Source of the DNA: Thomasclavelia sp.
GTDB taxonomy: Bacteria; Bacillota_I; Bacilli_A; Erysipelotrichales; Erysipelotrichaceae
Direction of reading: 5' to 3'
NCBI GenBank assembly: GCA_020024765.1
Contig: JAHHTG010000019.1
Span: forward strand, 1-15,238
DNA: 15,238 nt
Positions 1 through 6,881 of the stretch are shown here, one piece after another; positions within the stretch are counted from its first letter, which is position 1, and every line of letters starts with the position of its first letter. The position numbers and the translations under genes were made by a program. The notes below the pieces were generated by a model. The model saw nothing but the letters and a program-made list of their open reading frames with translations, did no database searches and was not told the DNA's origin.

Positions 1-2180
1 TAATAAGTCACACCCATCATCAATAAGCTAAATGAAGCCACGCCAGTAACTGCGACTCTTGGTAATAAAACCATCTTCACATCTGGTAAGAAATACATTA
101 AACGCCATGCTTGATAGATAACAAGTGGGAAAGTATAAACACCGACTACAATACCGATTAAACTACCACCAAGGCTTGCTAAAGCGGCATAGATAACATA
201 TTTGGAAATAATTTTAGCTTTTGAGAAACCTAAGGCGCTAAAGACACCAAGCTGTGTTCTTTCCTCATCAATTAAACGTGTCATCGTTGTTAGACAAACT
301 AATGCCGCAACCATGAAAAACAGTAATGGGAAGATATGACCAATACTATTCATTTGGCCAAGTGTTGCATCAAACATCACACTTGAATAATGCGAATTAC
401 GATCAAGAATCATCCAATCAGCTTCTGGTAATTCTTCTAAATCTTGACGGGCTTTCGCTAAATCATTTTCAGCTTTCTCTTTTTCCGTCTCTAATTCATA
501 GATAGCATCATCAAGTTGTTTAACGCCACTCTCGTATTCTTTACGACCCTTAGCAATCTCTTCTTTAGCTTTGACTAATTGTTCTTTACCAGAGGCTATT
601 TGACGTTTAGCAGTTTCAAATTGGGCCTTACCTGTTTCAAGTTGGCTAATGCCTTCCTTCAATTGTTTGATATTTAAATAAGCTGATTTAATATCACCAC
701 CTGCTTGTTTATCAATTTCATCTAACATTTTTTGAATTTCTTCAGTAGCGTTGCCTTGATTATCAATTAAAGCTTGTAACGCTAAATTCTCAGATTTTAA
801 GAAACGGATTTCACCATCTAGAGTTGTAATTTCTTTTTCTAAATCAGCAATTTCTTGACTCTTGGCCTCGATTTCTAAAGACTTGGCTTCGTATTCTGGT
901 GTCCCTTCTTCTAACGTTGATAATTCAAGTTCTAAAGCCGTCTTTTCAGCACGCTTTGCAATCAATAATTCACGCTTATTAGGATTTTCGGGCGTGCCAT
1001 CACCATTAAGTTTTTGGCTTAATTCATTGATACGAGTTTCATTTTGTTTAATAGTTTCAGCTGCATTTGTCGCTTGATTTGGCAAATCATCACGAACTAA
1101 TTCAAGTGAACGATATAAGTTATAAGAAGCTTCTAAAGTTTCATAAGCTTGATCAAATGGCATGCCAGTCGAAGATTCAACATAGGCAATGCCTTCATCA
1201 ACTTTCTTTTGGTTCGCATCAATAATAGCTTGATTCTTTTTAATTTCTTCTTCACCAGCTTTTAGTTGTGTTTCATTAGCACTAATTTGAGCTTCACCAG
1301 TGATGATTTGAATGTATGCTTCATCAAGTTTCTTTTGGTTCTTTGCGATTTCTTCATTAGCTTCAGCTAATTTATCATCAAGTTCTTGTTGACCATCAGC
1401 GATTTTTTGTTCAGCCTCGGCAATAATTTTATCTTTCAAGAAACTTGATTGATTTTCTTTGGTTCTTTCTAGAACTCTTAAATTACGGTCAACTTCATCT
1501 TGATAAGTCTCGCTAAAGGCTAATTTATCTTGAGTACTATCAAATGTCACATAGAGTGATGTGTAATAATCAAAGATAAAATTATCGTTCGGGATAAATA
1601 AAATTGCATTTAAATCTAAGTTATCAAGTGTTGAAACTTCGTTCGTTGCCGCCATATATTGTGGTGTTTCAACTTTACCGACAATCTTAAATTTTTGGTT
1701 CACCAAACGTTCATCGATTTCTTCTTGATCATCAAGAGAAACGTAAACAGTGTCGCCAATTTCAAAAGTTCCTTCATAAACAGATCCAACAATTAAAGCT
1801 TCACGATCATTTTTTGGCAAACGACCTTCGATTAAGTTGTATCTATTTACGCTGAGGTCCATTTCTTGAAGTCTAGTTATGAAGACATTATCGTCACCTT
1901 TTGTTCCAAAGACGTCAACAAATCTTGTACCTTCAACATTTTTGACACCACGCGTATCTGCAATGGCATCAATATCTTCATCACAGAAGCCATAAGAAGA
2001 ATATATCTGAACATCCATAAGATTATATTCACGATCATAAGCATCAACGCTGTATTGAAGATAAGGTGAACTCGAAAGCAAGCCCACCATAAAGGCAACT
2101 CCGATTACAACGATAACAAATAATGTCAAGAAACGCTTCTTTGTTCGTTTAATTAATCGGAAAGTATCTTTATTAAACAT
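1..2180 (-). CDS. ABC transporter permease, FtsX/MacB type with long coiled coil (partial, runs off left edge)
   Basis: This is the membrane subunit of the ABC transporter whose ATPase lies just upstream. The first 726 codons are present and the C-terminal part is cut off by the window edge. In order it shows a basic N terminus and one membrane segment (about residues 18-38), an extracytoplasmic MacB-like domain (about 40-240), a very long Glu/Lys/Gln-rich helical region (about 248-585), and the first FtsX core with membrane segments (about 606-690, including the TTMTRLIDEERTQLG and SALGFSK stretches). The start is firm: its ATG shares one base with the ATPase stop (TAATG), and GAGGAAAT lies just upstream. 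Family members with this insert are usually above 1000 residues, so roughly a third is probably missing. The substrate cannot be read from the sequence; efflux of a toxic compound or cell-envelope remodelling is inferred from the TetR partner. Confidence 0.9.
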   Translation of the reverse strand, partial: MFNKDTFRLIKRTKKRFLTLFVIVVIGVAFMVGLLSSSPYLQYSVDAYDREYNLMDVQIYSSYGFCDEDIDAIADTRGVKNVEGTRFVDVFGTKGDDNVFITRLQEMDLSVNRYNLIEGRLPKNDREALIVGSVYEGTFEIGDTVYVSLDDQEEIDERLVNQKFKIVGKVETPQYMAATNEVSTLDNLDLNAILFIPNDNFIFDYYTSLYVTFDSTQDKLAFSETYQDEVDRNLRVLERTKENQSSFLKDKIIAEAEQKIADGQQELDDKLAEANEEIAKNQKKLDEAYIQIITGEAQISANETQLKAGEEEIKKNQAIIDANQKKVDEGIAYVESSTGMPFDQAYETLEASYNLYRSLELVRDDLPNQATNAAETIKQNETRINELSQKLNGDGTPENPNKRELLIAKRAEKTALELELSTLEEGTPEYEAKSLEIEAKSQEIADLEKEITTLDGEIRFLKSENLALQALIDNQGNATEEIQKMLDEIDKQAGGDIKSAYLNIKQLKEGISQLETGKAQFETAKRQIASGKEQLVKAKEEIAKGRKEYESGVKQLDDAIYELETEKEKAENDLAKARQDLEELPEADWMILDRNSHYSSVMFDATLGQMNSIGHIFPLLFFMVAALVCLTTMTRLIDEERTQLGVFSALGFSKAKIISKYVIYAALASLGGSLIGIVVGVYTFPLVIYQAWRLMYFLPDVKMVLLPRVAVTGVASFSLLMMGVTY

Positions 2181-2881
2181 TAATATTCAATTTCCTCAAC
2201 TGGTTTTGGATGTTCATTAATGATGATGTCTTCAATCTTGCCGCTACGGACCTTAATAATCTTTTGACCCATATCAGCTAAAGCTCCATTATGGGTAATC
2301 ATGACTACCGTCATATGACGTTTTTGGGACATATCTTGTAAAACTTTTAGGACTTGTTTGCCAGTCTTATAGTCAAGAGCACCAGTTGGTTCATCACACA
2401 ATAATAACTTTGGATTCTTGGCAACTGCACGTGCAATGGCCACACGTTGTTGTTCACCACCAGAAAGTTGCGATGGGAAGTTATTCATTCTTTCTTCTAG
2501 ACCGACTAAAGAAAGAATTTCTTTCGCATCTAAAGGATTCTTAGCAATTTGGCGAGCTAATTCAACATTTTCTAATGCCGTCAAGTTTTGAACCAAATTA
2601 TAGAATTGAAAGACAAAACCAATATCATGACGACGATATAGGCACAATTGTTTTTCATTGGCTTTTGAAATGTCACGACCATCGACGACAATACTACCTT
2701 TACTCAACATGTCCATGCCACCAAGCAAGTTAAGAATTGTTGTCTTACCAGCGCCCGAAGCACCCAAGATTACCACAAACTCGCCTTTATCAATTGAAAA
2801 CGAAATATCATCAAGGGCTTTAATTTCAACTTCGCCCATTTGATAGATTTTCGACACATTATTAAATTCAATATAACCCAT
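2180..2881 (-). CDS. ABC transporter ATP-binding protein, MacB/LolD type
   Basis: This is the cytoplasmic ATPase that powers the neighbouring FtsX-type permease. The 233-residue protein has a complete set of motifs: Walker A GASGAGKT (residues 40-47), Q-loop FQ (91-92), signature LSGGEQQ (139-145), Walker B LLLCDEP (159-165), D-loop GALD (167-170) and H-loop His197. The spacing and the GGMDMLSKG stretch after Walker A are typical of the MacB/LolD/BceA branch, which works mechanically with FtsX permeases rather than importing with a binding protein. The start codon directly follows the TetR stop (TAAATG), with AAAGGAG inside the end of the TetR gene, so translation is probably coupled. The stop overlaps the permease start by one base. 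The transported substrate is unknown. Confidence 0.95.
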   Translation of the reverse strand: MGYIEFNNVSKIYQMGEVEIKALDDISFSIDKGEFVVILGASGAGKTTILNLLGGMDMLSKGSIVVDGRDISKANEKQLCLYRRHDIGFVFQFYNLVQNLTALENVELARQIAKNPLDAKEILSLVGLEERMNNFPSQLSGGEQQRVAIARAVAKNPKLLLCDEPTGALDYKTGKQVLKVLQDMSQKRHMTVVMITHNGALADMGQKIIKVRSGKIEDIIINEHPKPVEEIEY

Positions 2882-3511
2882 TTATCTTACTCCTTTAGTA
2901 GCTTTTTCTGTTTGAAACATATTTAGAAATAGACGGAAATATGTCTTAATATTAATCAAAATCTTATCATCATCCGCATCGGCATCTAGACATTCATGAA
3001 TACCGGCAAACAGCGATTCCGATAAGGAATTTGTCAGTAGTTTCAATAACGTTTGATCAGTTATCTCATACATTAACTGTTCTTTTAACAAGGCTTTAAT
3101 TACGCCATCAACCCACAATTTAATAAAACGATTCTCTTTCCCATAATTCATGAGAATCATCATTTCATCACGATACTCGCGTCTTAAATGAATCAGTTCT
3201 TCAGAAATTGAATCTAAAGCTTGCCCAATATGTTCGATATCTAAACCAATTTCGTCTACTTCACGTTCAAAGGTAACTCGATTAGCAGTGTTCTTTTTAA
3301 GGATTAGATTTAACCTTAATAAAGCTGGTTGTATGACTACATCAACGAGTTCTTGTTTACTTTTAAAGTAACGATAAACATTGCCAACTGTCATATCGGC
3401 TTTATTTGCGATATCACGCATTGAAGCTGTCTTATAGCCTTTATTTAAGAATTCTAACTTAGCAGCTTCAACAATCTTATTCCGTGTTTCTTCTTTTAAA
3501 ACTTGTGGCAT
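2882..3511 (-). CDS. TetR/AcrR-family transcriptional regulator
   Basis: This is a 209-residue one-component repressor. The N-terminal helix-turn-helix (about residues 10-55) has the family pattern, with ASMRDIANKADMTVGNVYRYF as the HTH and recognition helix followed by KSKQELV. The C-terminal two thirds is helical and variable, as expected for the ligand-binding and dimer domain, so no ligand can be inferred. It is the first gene of the operon with the ATPase and permease and abuts the ATPase start with no spacer. This arrangement usually means self-regulation plus control of the transporter. AAGGAG lies 7 bases before the ATG. Two inverted repeats (3524-3540 and 3566-3586) in the 147-base upstream gap are candidate operators. 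Confidence 0.95.
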   Translation of the reverse strand: MPQVLKEETRNKIVEAAKLEFLNKGYKTASMRDIANKADMTVGNVYRYFKSKQELVDVVIQPALLRLNLILKKNTANRVTFEREVDEIGLDIEHIGQALDSISEELIHLRREYRDEMMILMNYGKENRFIKLWVDGVIKALLKEQLMYEITDQTLLKLLTNSLSESLFAGIHECLDADADDDKILINIKTYFRLFLNMFQTEKATKGVR

Positions 3512-3523
3512 AATTACTCCTTA

Positions 3524-3540
3524 TGTATCAATAGTATACA
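3524..3540. promoter_or_regulatory. Candidate second operator overlapping a -10-like element
   Basis: TGTAT and ATACA form 5-base inverted arms with a 7-base centre. On the minus strand the sequence contains TATACT (3538-3533), a good -10 box without a convincing -35, and it ends just before the ribosome binding site of the TetR gene. Its centre is 44 bases from the centre of the first inverted repeat, about four helical turns, but the arms are different. Confidence 0.3.
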
Positions 3541-3565
3541 CCCGTTCATTATTAAATTAAATAAA

Positions 3566-3586
3566 GAATGTGTGCAATTCACATTC
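3566..3586. promoter_or_regulatory. Candidate TetR operator 1 (perfect inverted repeat)
   Basis: GAATGTG and CACATTC are perfect 7-base inverted arms separated by 7 bases. The site lies 55 bases upstream of the TetR start. On the minus strand TTGCAC inside it could serve as a -35 box, with AATAAT 18 bases downstream as a -10. A repressor bound here would then block the promoter. Size and placement fit TetR-family operators; binding is inferred. Confidence 0.5.
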
Positions 3587-3602
3587 ATTTCACAAAAATA
3601 TA

Positions 3603-3633
3603 AAAAACACTAAGACAAAATCTTAGTGTTTTT
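3603..3633 (-). terminator. Intrinsic terminator after rpsO
   Basis: A 13-base perfect stem (AAAAACACTAAGA paired with TCTTAGTGTTTTT) encloses a 5-base loop. On the minus strand it is followed by a T run. It starts 25 bases after the rpsO stop and separates rpsO from the TetR operon. Confidence 0.9.
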
Positions 3634-3658
3634 AAAATGCAGTGTTTTGAGTAAGAAA

Positions 3659-3925
3659 CTATTTTCTTAAACCTAACTTCTTAACAAGGTTACGGTAACG
3701 GTTAACGTCATTTTCCTTTAAGTAGTTTAAGAAATTCTTACGTTTACCAACCATCTTTAATAGACCACGGTTTGAGTGGAAGTCTTTCTTGTGAACCTTT
3801 AAGTGTTCGGTTAAACGGTTGATTTGAGCAGTTAAGATTGCAACTTGAACTTCTACAGAACCTGTATCACCTTCGAATAAAGCGAATTCTTTGATGATGT
3901 CTTGTTTTTCTTGTTTTGATAACAT
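3659..3925 (-). CDS. rpsO: 30S ribosomal protein S15
   Basis: S15 binds the three-way junction of 16S rRNA (helices 20-22) early in small-subunit assembly. The 88-residue product is the usual length and contains the conserved GDTGSVEVQVAILT stretch (about residues 19-32), the LTEHLKVHKKDFHSNRGL segment (38-55) that contacts rRNA, and the basic KRKNFLNYLK and YRNLVKKLGLRK tail. AAAAGGAG precedes the ATG at good spacing. The gene stands alone between ptsI and the TetR operon, with its own promoter inside the end of ptsI, a leader that can fold over the ribosome binding site, and a strong terminator. S15 controls its own translation in several bacteria, so the leader is a good candidate for feedback control. 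Confidence 0.99.
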   Translation of the reverse strand: MLSKQEKQDIIKEFALFEGDTGSVEVQVAILTAQINRLTEHLKVHKKDFHSNRGLLKMVGKRKNFLNYLKENDVNRYRNLVKKLGLRK

Positions 3926-3934
3926 TTTTATTTT

Positions 3935-3980
3935 CTCCTTTTATCAATATATAACTTCTATTCCGAGTATAAGATTGGAG
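3935..3980 (-). promoter_or_regulatory. rpsO leader hairpin that can sequester the ribosome binding site
   Basis: In the leader RNA, CUCC (3980-3977) can pair with the GGAG of the ribosome binding site (3938-3935). Inside that, AUC pairs with GAU and UAUA with UAUA, separated by small internal loops, leaving a loop of about 18 bases. This would occlude translation initiation and could be the target of S15 feedback. The pairing is visible; the regulatory role is inferred by analogy with known rpsO leaders. Confidence 0.35.
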
Positions 3981-4010
3981 TTTTCTTAAACCCAGCATAA
4001 AAGCGAATTA

Positions 4011-4039
4011 ATATTACCATACCAACACTAATTGTGCAA
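4011..4039 (-). promoter_or_regulatory. rpsO promoter, -35 inside the end of ptsI
   Basis: On the minus strand TTGCAC (4039-4034) is followed by exactly 17 bases and then TAATAT (4016-4011), with TGG just before the -10 as an extended element. The predicted start near 4004 gives a leader of about 79 bases for rpsO. No terminator lies between ptsI and rpsO, so read-through from ptsI is also possible. Confidence 0.65.
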
Positions 4040-5752
4040 GTGATATTGGCCTAAACCTAAGCGATGTTCGACTAATTCACGAACTTGTGCTTCTGTATCT
4101 TGTTTTAATGCTTCGTTTGCCAATTCTTCCATCTCATTGCGTGCTAAATCTTTAATCGTTTTACGAACATTTAAGATGCTATCGGCAGAAATTGAGAATT
4201 CATCAAGTCCCAATCCAACCAAGACCGGCACTACCAATGAATCACTGGCCATTTCACCACAACAGCCGCACCATTTACCATATTTATGTGCACCATCAAT
4301 TGCCATTTTTACAAGTCTTAAAACAGCTGGATTTAATGGTTGATATAAATATGAAACGGTTGGTGAAGTTCGATCAGCTGCTAAGGTATATTGAATTAAA
4401 TCATTAGTACCAATTGAAAAGAAATCAACATATTTGGCAAATTGTTCAGCAAGTAATGCCGCTGAGGGGATTTCAACCATCATACCAACTTCGATATCGT
4501 CGCTAAATGGAACGCCTTCGCAAAGTAAATGTGCCCGTTCTTCTTCAAAAATCGCTTTAGCATCTTTGAATTCTTGCACAGTCGCAATCATTGGAAACAT
4601 AATCGCTAATTTGCCATAAGCCGATGCTCTAATTAAAGCTCTTAGTTGAACCCTAAAAATATCTTGATTATCCAAACATAATCGAATAGCACGATAGCCC
4701 AAGAATGGATTCAATTCTTTTGAAAAATGGAAATAATTTAATTTCTTATCGCCGCCAATATCAAGTGTTCTAACAACAACTCTTTTACCCCTCATCTTTT
4801 CAAGGACTTCCTTATACGCTTCAAATTGTTCATCCTCACTTGGGAAGTCATCAGTTGAATTCATATACAAGAATTCCGTTCGGTATAAACCAACAGAATC
4901 ACCATTAACTTCAAGTACGGCTTCTAAATCATTTGGAGTTCCGATATTGCCGGCAATATCAAGTAAAATTCCATCTCTTGTGATTGAAGGCTCATTAATT
5001 AAAGCCTTTAATTCTTCTCTCTCTGTATGATATTGGTCAGCTATCATTTGATACTCGCTAATTGTTTTTTCATCTGGATTAATGATGATCTCACCATTCA
5101 ATGCATCAAGAATCATGATATCACCATTTTGAACATGATTTAAAACATCTTTTGTTCCAACTACAGCCGGAATTTCTAAAGTTCGGGCCATGATAGCCGA
5201 ATGTGAAGTTTGACCACCGATATTGGTCGCAAAACCTAAGACATAATCTTTGTTTAAAGTTGAAGTATCAGATGGTGTTAAATCGTGAGCTACGACAATA
5301 ACCTCTTCATTGATACTGCCCAAATCAGGAATAATGAGACCTGAGATATTGCAAAGCAATCTAAAAGCTACATCATTAATATCACTGACTCTTTCTTTAA
5401 AATACTCATCTTCCATTGTTTCAAAGTAAAGTATCATTTGATCAACGACGGTTTTAATTGCTAAGTCAGCATTCATACCATTCTTAATCAAATCTTCGAC
5501 GTGAATCTTAAAATCTGGATCACTCGCCATTGTTAAATGGGCATCAAAAATAGCAAGTTCATGGTCTGATAAACGATTCTTGGCGCTAGTTTTAATCATT
5601 TCAATATCTGAAATCGTTTTAGTTAATGCATTTTCGAAAATCGCTAATTCATCATCAATATCACCTTGGACTTCTTTAAGTTTAATTTGGGGTTGTTCAT
5701 ACTTATAGACTTTAGCAATGACAATCCCTTTAGAAACAGCGATACCTTTCAT
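4028..5752 (-). CDS. ptsI: Phosphoenolpyruvate-protein phosphotransferase (PTS enzyme I)
   Basis: Enzyme I takes phosphate from phosphoenolpyruvate and passes it to HPr, starting the sugar phosphotransferase system in the cytoplasm. The 574-residue protein has full family length. Visible landmarks are the N-terminal HPr-binding and phosphohistidine domain with active-site His184 in GGQTSHSAIMAR (179-190), the substrate-binding arginines in GLYRTEF (288-294) and VVRTLDIGGDK (326-336), PFLGYRAIR (349-357), and the C-terminal TIM-barrel motifs GTNDLIQYTLAADR and WCGCCGEMA with the catalytic cysteine. AAAGGAG lies 8 bases before the ATG. Unlike many Firmicutes, ptsH (HPr) is not next to it: upstream is the terminator of another operon, downstream is rpsO. 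I found no convincing -35/-10 pair in the 81 bases between that terminator and the start. Confidence 0.98.
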   Translation of the reverse strand: MKGIAVSKGIVIAKVYKYEQPQIKLKEVQGDIDDELAIFENALTKTISDIEMIKTSAKNRLSDHELAIFDAHLTMASDPDFKIHVEDLIKNGMNADLAIKTVVDQMILYFETMEDEYFKERVSDINDVAFRLLCNISGLIIPDLGSINEEVIVVAHDLTPSDTSTLNKDYVLGFATNIGGQTSHSAIMARTLEIPAVVGTKDVLNHVQNGDIMILDALNGEIIINPDEKTISEYQMIADQYHTEREELKALINEPSITRDGILLDIAGNIGTPNDLEAVLEVNGDSVGLYRTEFLYMNSTDDFPSEDEQFEAYKEVLEKMRGKRVVVRTLDIGGDKKLNYFHFSKELNPFLGYRAIRLCLDNQDIFRVQLRALIRASAYGKLAIMFPMIATVQEFKDAKAIFEEERAHLLCEGVPFSDDIEVGMMVEIPSAALLAEQFAKYVDFFSIGTNDLIQYTLAADRTSPTVSYLYQPLNPAVLRLVKMAIDGAHKYGKWCGCCGEMASDSLVVPVLVGLGLDEFSISADSILNVRKTIKDLARNEMEELANEALKQDTEAQVRELVEHRLGLGQYHLHN

Positions 5753-5841
5753 GGTCTAAACTCCTTTGTAGTTAATTAAATCTTACCCTATTTTTCACAA
5801 AATAACTACTATAAGTCCAAATAACAGTACAAGAACTTTAA

Positions 5842-5871
5842 AAAGGCTCATATCAATTGATATGAGCCTTT
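5842..5871 (-). terminator. Intrinsic terminator, perfect 30-base palindrome
   Basis: AAAGGCTCATATCAA is followed directly by its exact reverse complement, giving a long stem that needs only a small loop at AATT. On the minus strand it is followed by a T5 run. It begins 12 bases after the stop of the 118-residue gene and ends the DUF2779-hpf-unknown operon. Confidence 0.85.
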
Positions 5872-5883
5872 ACATAATAATTA

Positions 5884-6240
5884 CTAATTTAATTCGATAA
5901 AAAAGATAAAATCTTGACAAGCACGATCAATGTAACGACGATAAGTTGATTCTGAGAAATATTCGCGATACCACTTATTACGACGACCGCCTAATATTTC
6001 ATGTTCAATAATCAATTTCTCAACATCGTTTTCAACCATTAATAACGGTTTTCTAAAACGTGCAATCGATAATCTCAGTGTTTGTACAAAAACCGGATCT
6101 TCCTTCATAATAAAGTAATTATCATTCAACATTTGTTTAAATAAACGATATGTTGCACCACATTGGTGTGCTTTTTCATAAGTTTTATTGCTATTTTTGT
6201 TTCGAGTAGCCGAAACATTAAGACCATCATACTTTTCCAT
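5884..6240 (-). CDS. Unknown 118-residue protein with helix-turn-helix-like C terminus
   Basis: I do not recognise this protein with confidence. The N terminus (about 1-25) is polar, the middle (about 26-80) looks helical, and the C terminus (about 85-115) has the pattern W-Y-R-x-Y-F-S-x-S-T-Y-R-R-Y followed by an amphipathic helix. That pattern resembles the last helix-turn-helix of RinA/ArpU-like phage regulators and of small sigma-factor-like proteins in Mollicutes, so a DNA-binding or transcription role is possible but unproven. The gene follows hpf in the same direction after 90 bases, has its own good -10 box, and is closed by a strong terminator. Its likely ribosome binding site is GAGGGGGG, ending 10 bases before the ATG, which is unusually G-rich and slightly far. 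There is no signal peptide or membrane segment, and composition matches its neighbours. Confidence 0.8.
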   Translation of the reverse strand: MEKYDGLNVSATRNKNSNKTYEKAHQCGATYRLFKQMLNDNYFIMKEDPVFVQTLRLSIARFRKPLLMVENDVEKLIIEHEILGGRRNKWYREYFSESTYRRYIDRACQDFIFFIELN

Positions 6241-6278
6241 GATGAATCGTCCCCCCTCATAGTTAAAATTTAAAATTA

Positions 6279-6306
6279 ATTATATTAGAGGGAAAATTAA
6301 GTTTAA
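6279..6306 (-). promoter_or_regulatory. Candidate promoter for the 118-residue gene
   Basis: On the minus strand a perfect TATAAT (6284-6279) is preceded at 16 bases by TTAAAC (6306-6301). The predicted start is near 6272, giving a leader of about 32 bases. The -35 matches consensus poorly, so the call rests on the -10. Confidence 0.45.
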
Positions 6307-6330
6307 CTGCAATAAAAGTAAATACTGTGA

Positions 6331-6855
6331 TTAGTCGATTTCAATTAAACCGTAATTGTCATCGTTACGTTTGTAGACAACGGCTAATTTTTCTGAATCG
6401 ATATCTTTGTAAATAAAGAATGAGTGAGAAAGCATTTCCATATGCATAATTGCATCGTCCAAGCTTAATTCATCAGCGAAGATATGTTTAGTTCTTACTA
6501 ATGTGTCTTCCTCAGCCTCATTTAAATCTTCATTTGCAAATGTTTCAACCAATGAATCTTTATGACGACGAGATAAACGAGTCTTTTGACGTCTAATTTG
6601 ATCTTCTAGTTTATCGATTGCTAAATCGACTGCAGCATAGAAGTCCTCGTGTTCAACTTCAGCACGTAGGATACCTACCTTTGATGGAATTGTAACTTCA
6701 ACTTTTTGAACATTAGGATAAACCTTTGCAACAACACGTGCAGTTGTATTTTCATCGATTAAAAAATACTTCTTTAAGAATGAAAGCTTAGTCTCAATTT
6801 TGTGACGCATTCCTTCTGTAATTGTAATATTTTCGCCATAGATTTCGAACTTCAT
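6331..6855 (-). CDS. hpf: Ribosome hibernation-promoting factor, long form
   Basis: Long HPF binds the 30S decoding region and joins two 70S ribosomes into inactive 100S dimers during slow growth. The 174-residue length fits the long form. The N-terminal domain (about 1-100) starts MKFEIYGENITITEGMR and carries the beta-alpha fold with a basic patch, DKLEDQIRRQKTRLSRRHKD (81-100). An acidic linker (about 101-120) leads to the C-terminal dimerization domain (about 121-174), with HIFADELSLDDAIMHMEML and SHSFFIYKDIDSEKLAVVYKR. AAGGAGGAAA is an excellent ribosome binding site. The gene begins 26 bases after the DUF2779 stop, so it can be transcribed with that gene, but a promoter inside the upstream gene would allow separate stress or stationary-phase expression. 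Confidence 0.97.
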   Translation of the reverse strand: MKFEIYGENITITEGMRHKIETKLSFLKKYFLIDENTTARVVAKVYPNVQKVEVTIPSKVGILRAEVEHEDFYAAVDLAIDKLEDQIRRQKTRLSRRHKDSLVETFANEDLNEAEEDTLVRTKHIFADELSLDDAIMHMEMLSHSFFIYKDIDSEKLAVVYKRNDDNYGLIEID

Positions 6856-6881
6856 AGTATTTCCTCCTTGATTTCTAAGAC

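Noticed and set aside
862..1077. Plus-strand open frame antisense to the permease coiled coil
   Set aside because: No ribosome binding site and no family resemblance; it mirrors the repetitive Glu/Lys-rich codons of the real gene on the other strand.
248..1437. Repeated motifs in the permease coding DNA as a tandem repeat array
   Set aside because: The similarity is at the level of charged coiled-coil heptads; no exact DNA repeat unit is seen.
1877..2098. Second minus-strand frame inside the permease start region
   Set aside because: It lies out of frame within the permease, whose own frame is open from 2180 to the window edge with a good start and membrane segment.
4137..4619. Plus-strand open frames opposite ptsI
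   Set aside because: They are shadows of a well-conserved gene with all enzyme I motifs; no initiation signals.
6251..6260. Upstream ATG and G6 run before the 118-residue gene as a possible slippage switch
   Set aside because: One added G would bring the upstream ATG in frame, but that ATG has no ribosome binding site, and the G run itself is best explained as the binding site of the downstream ATG.
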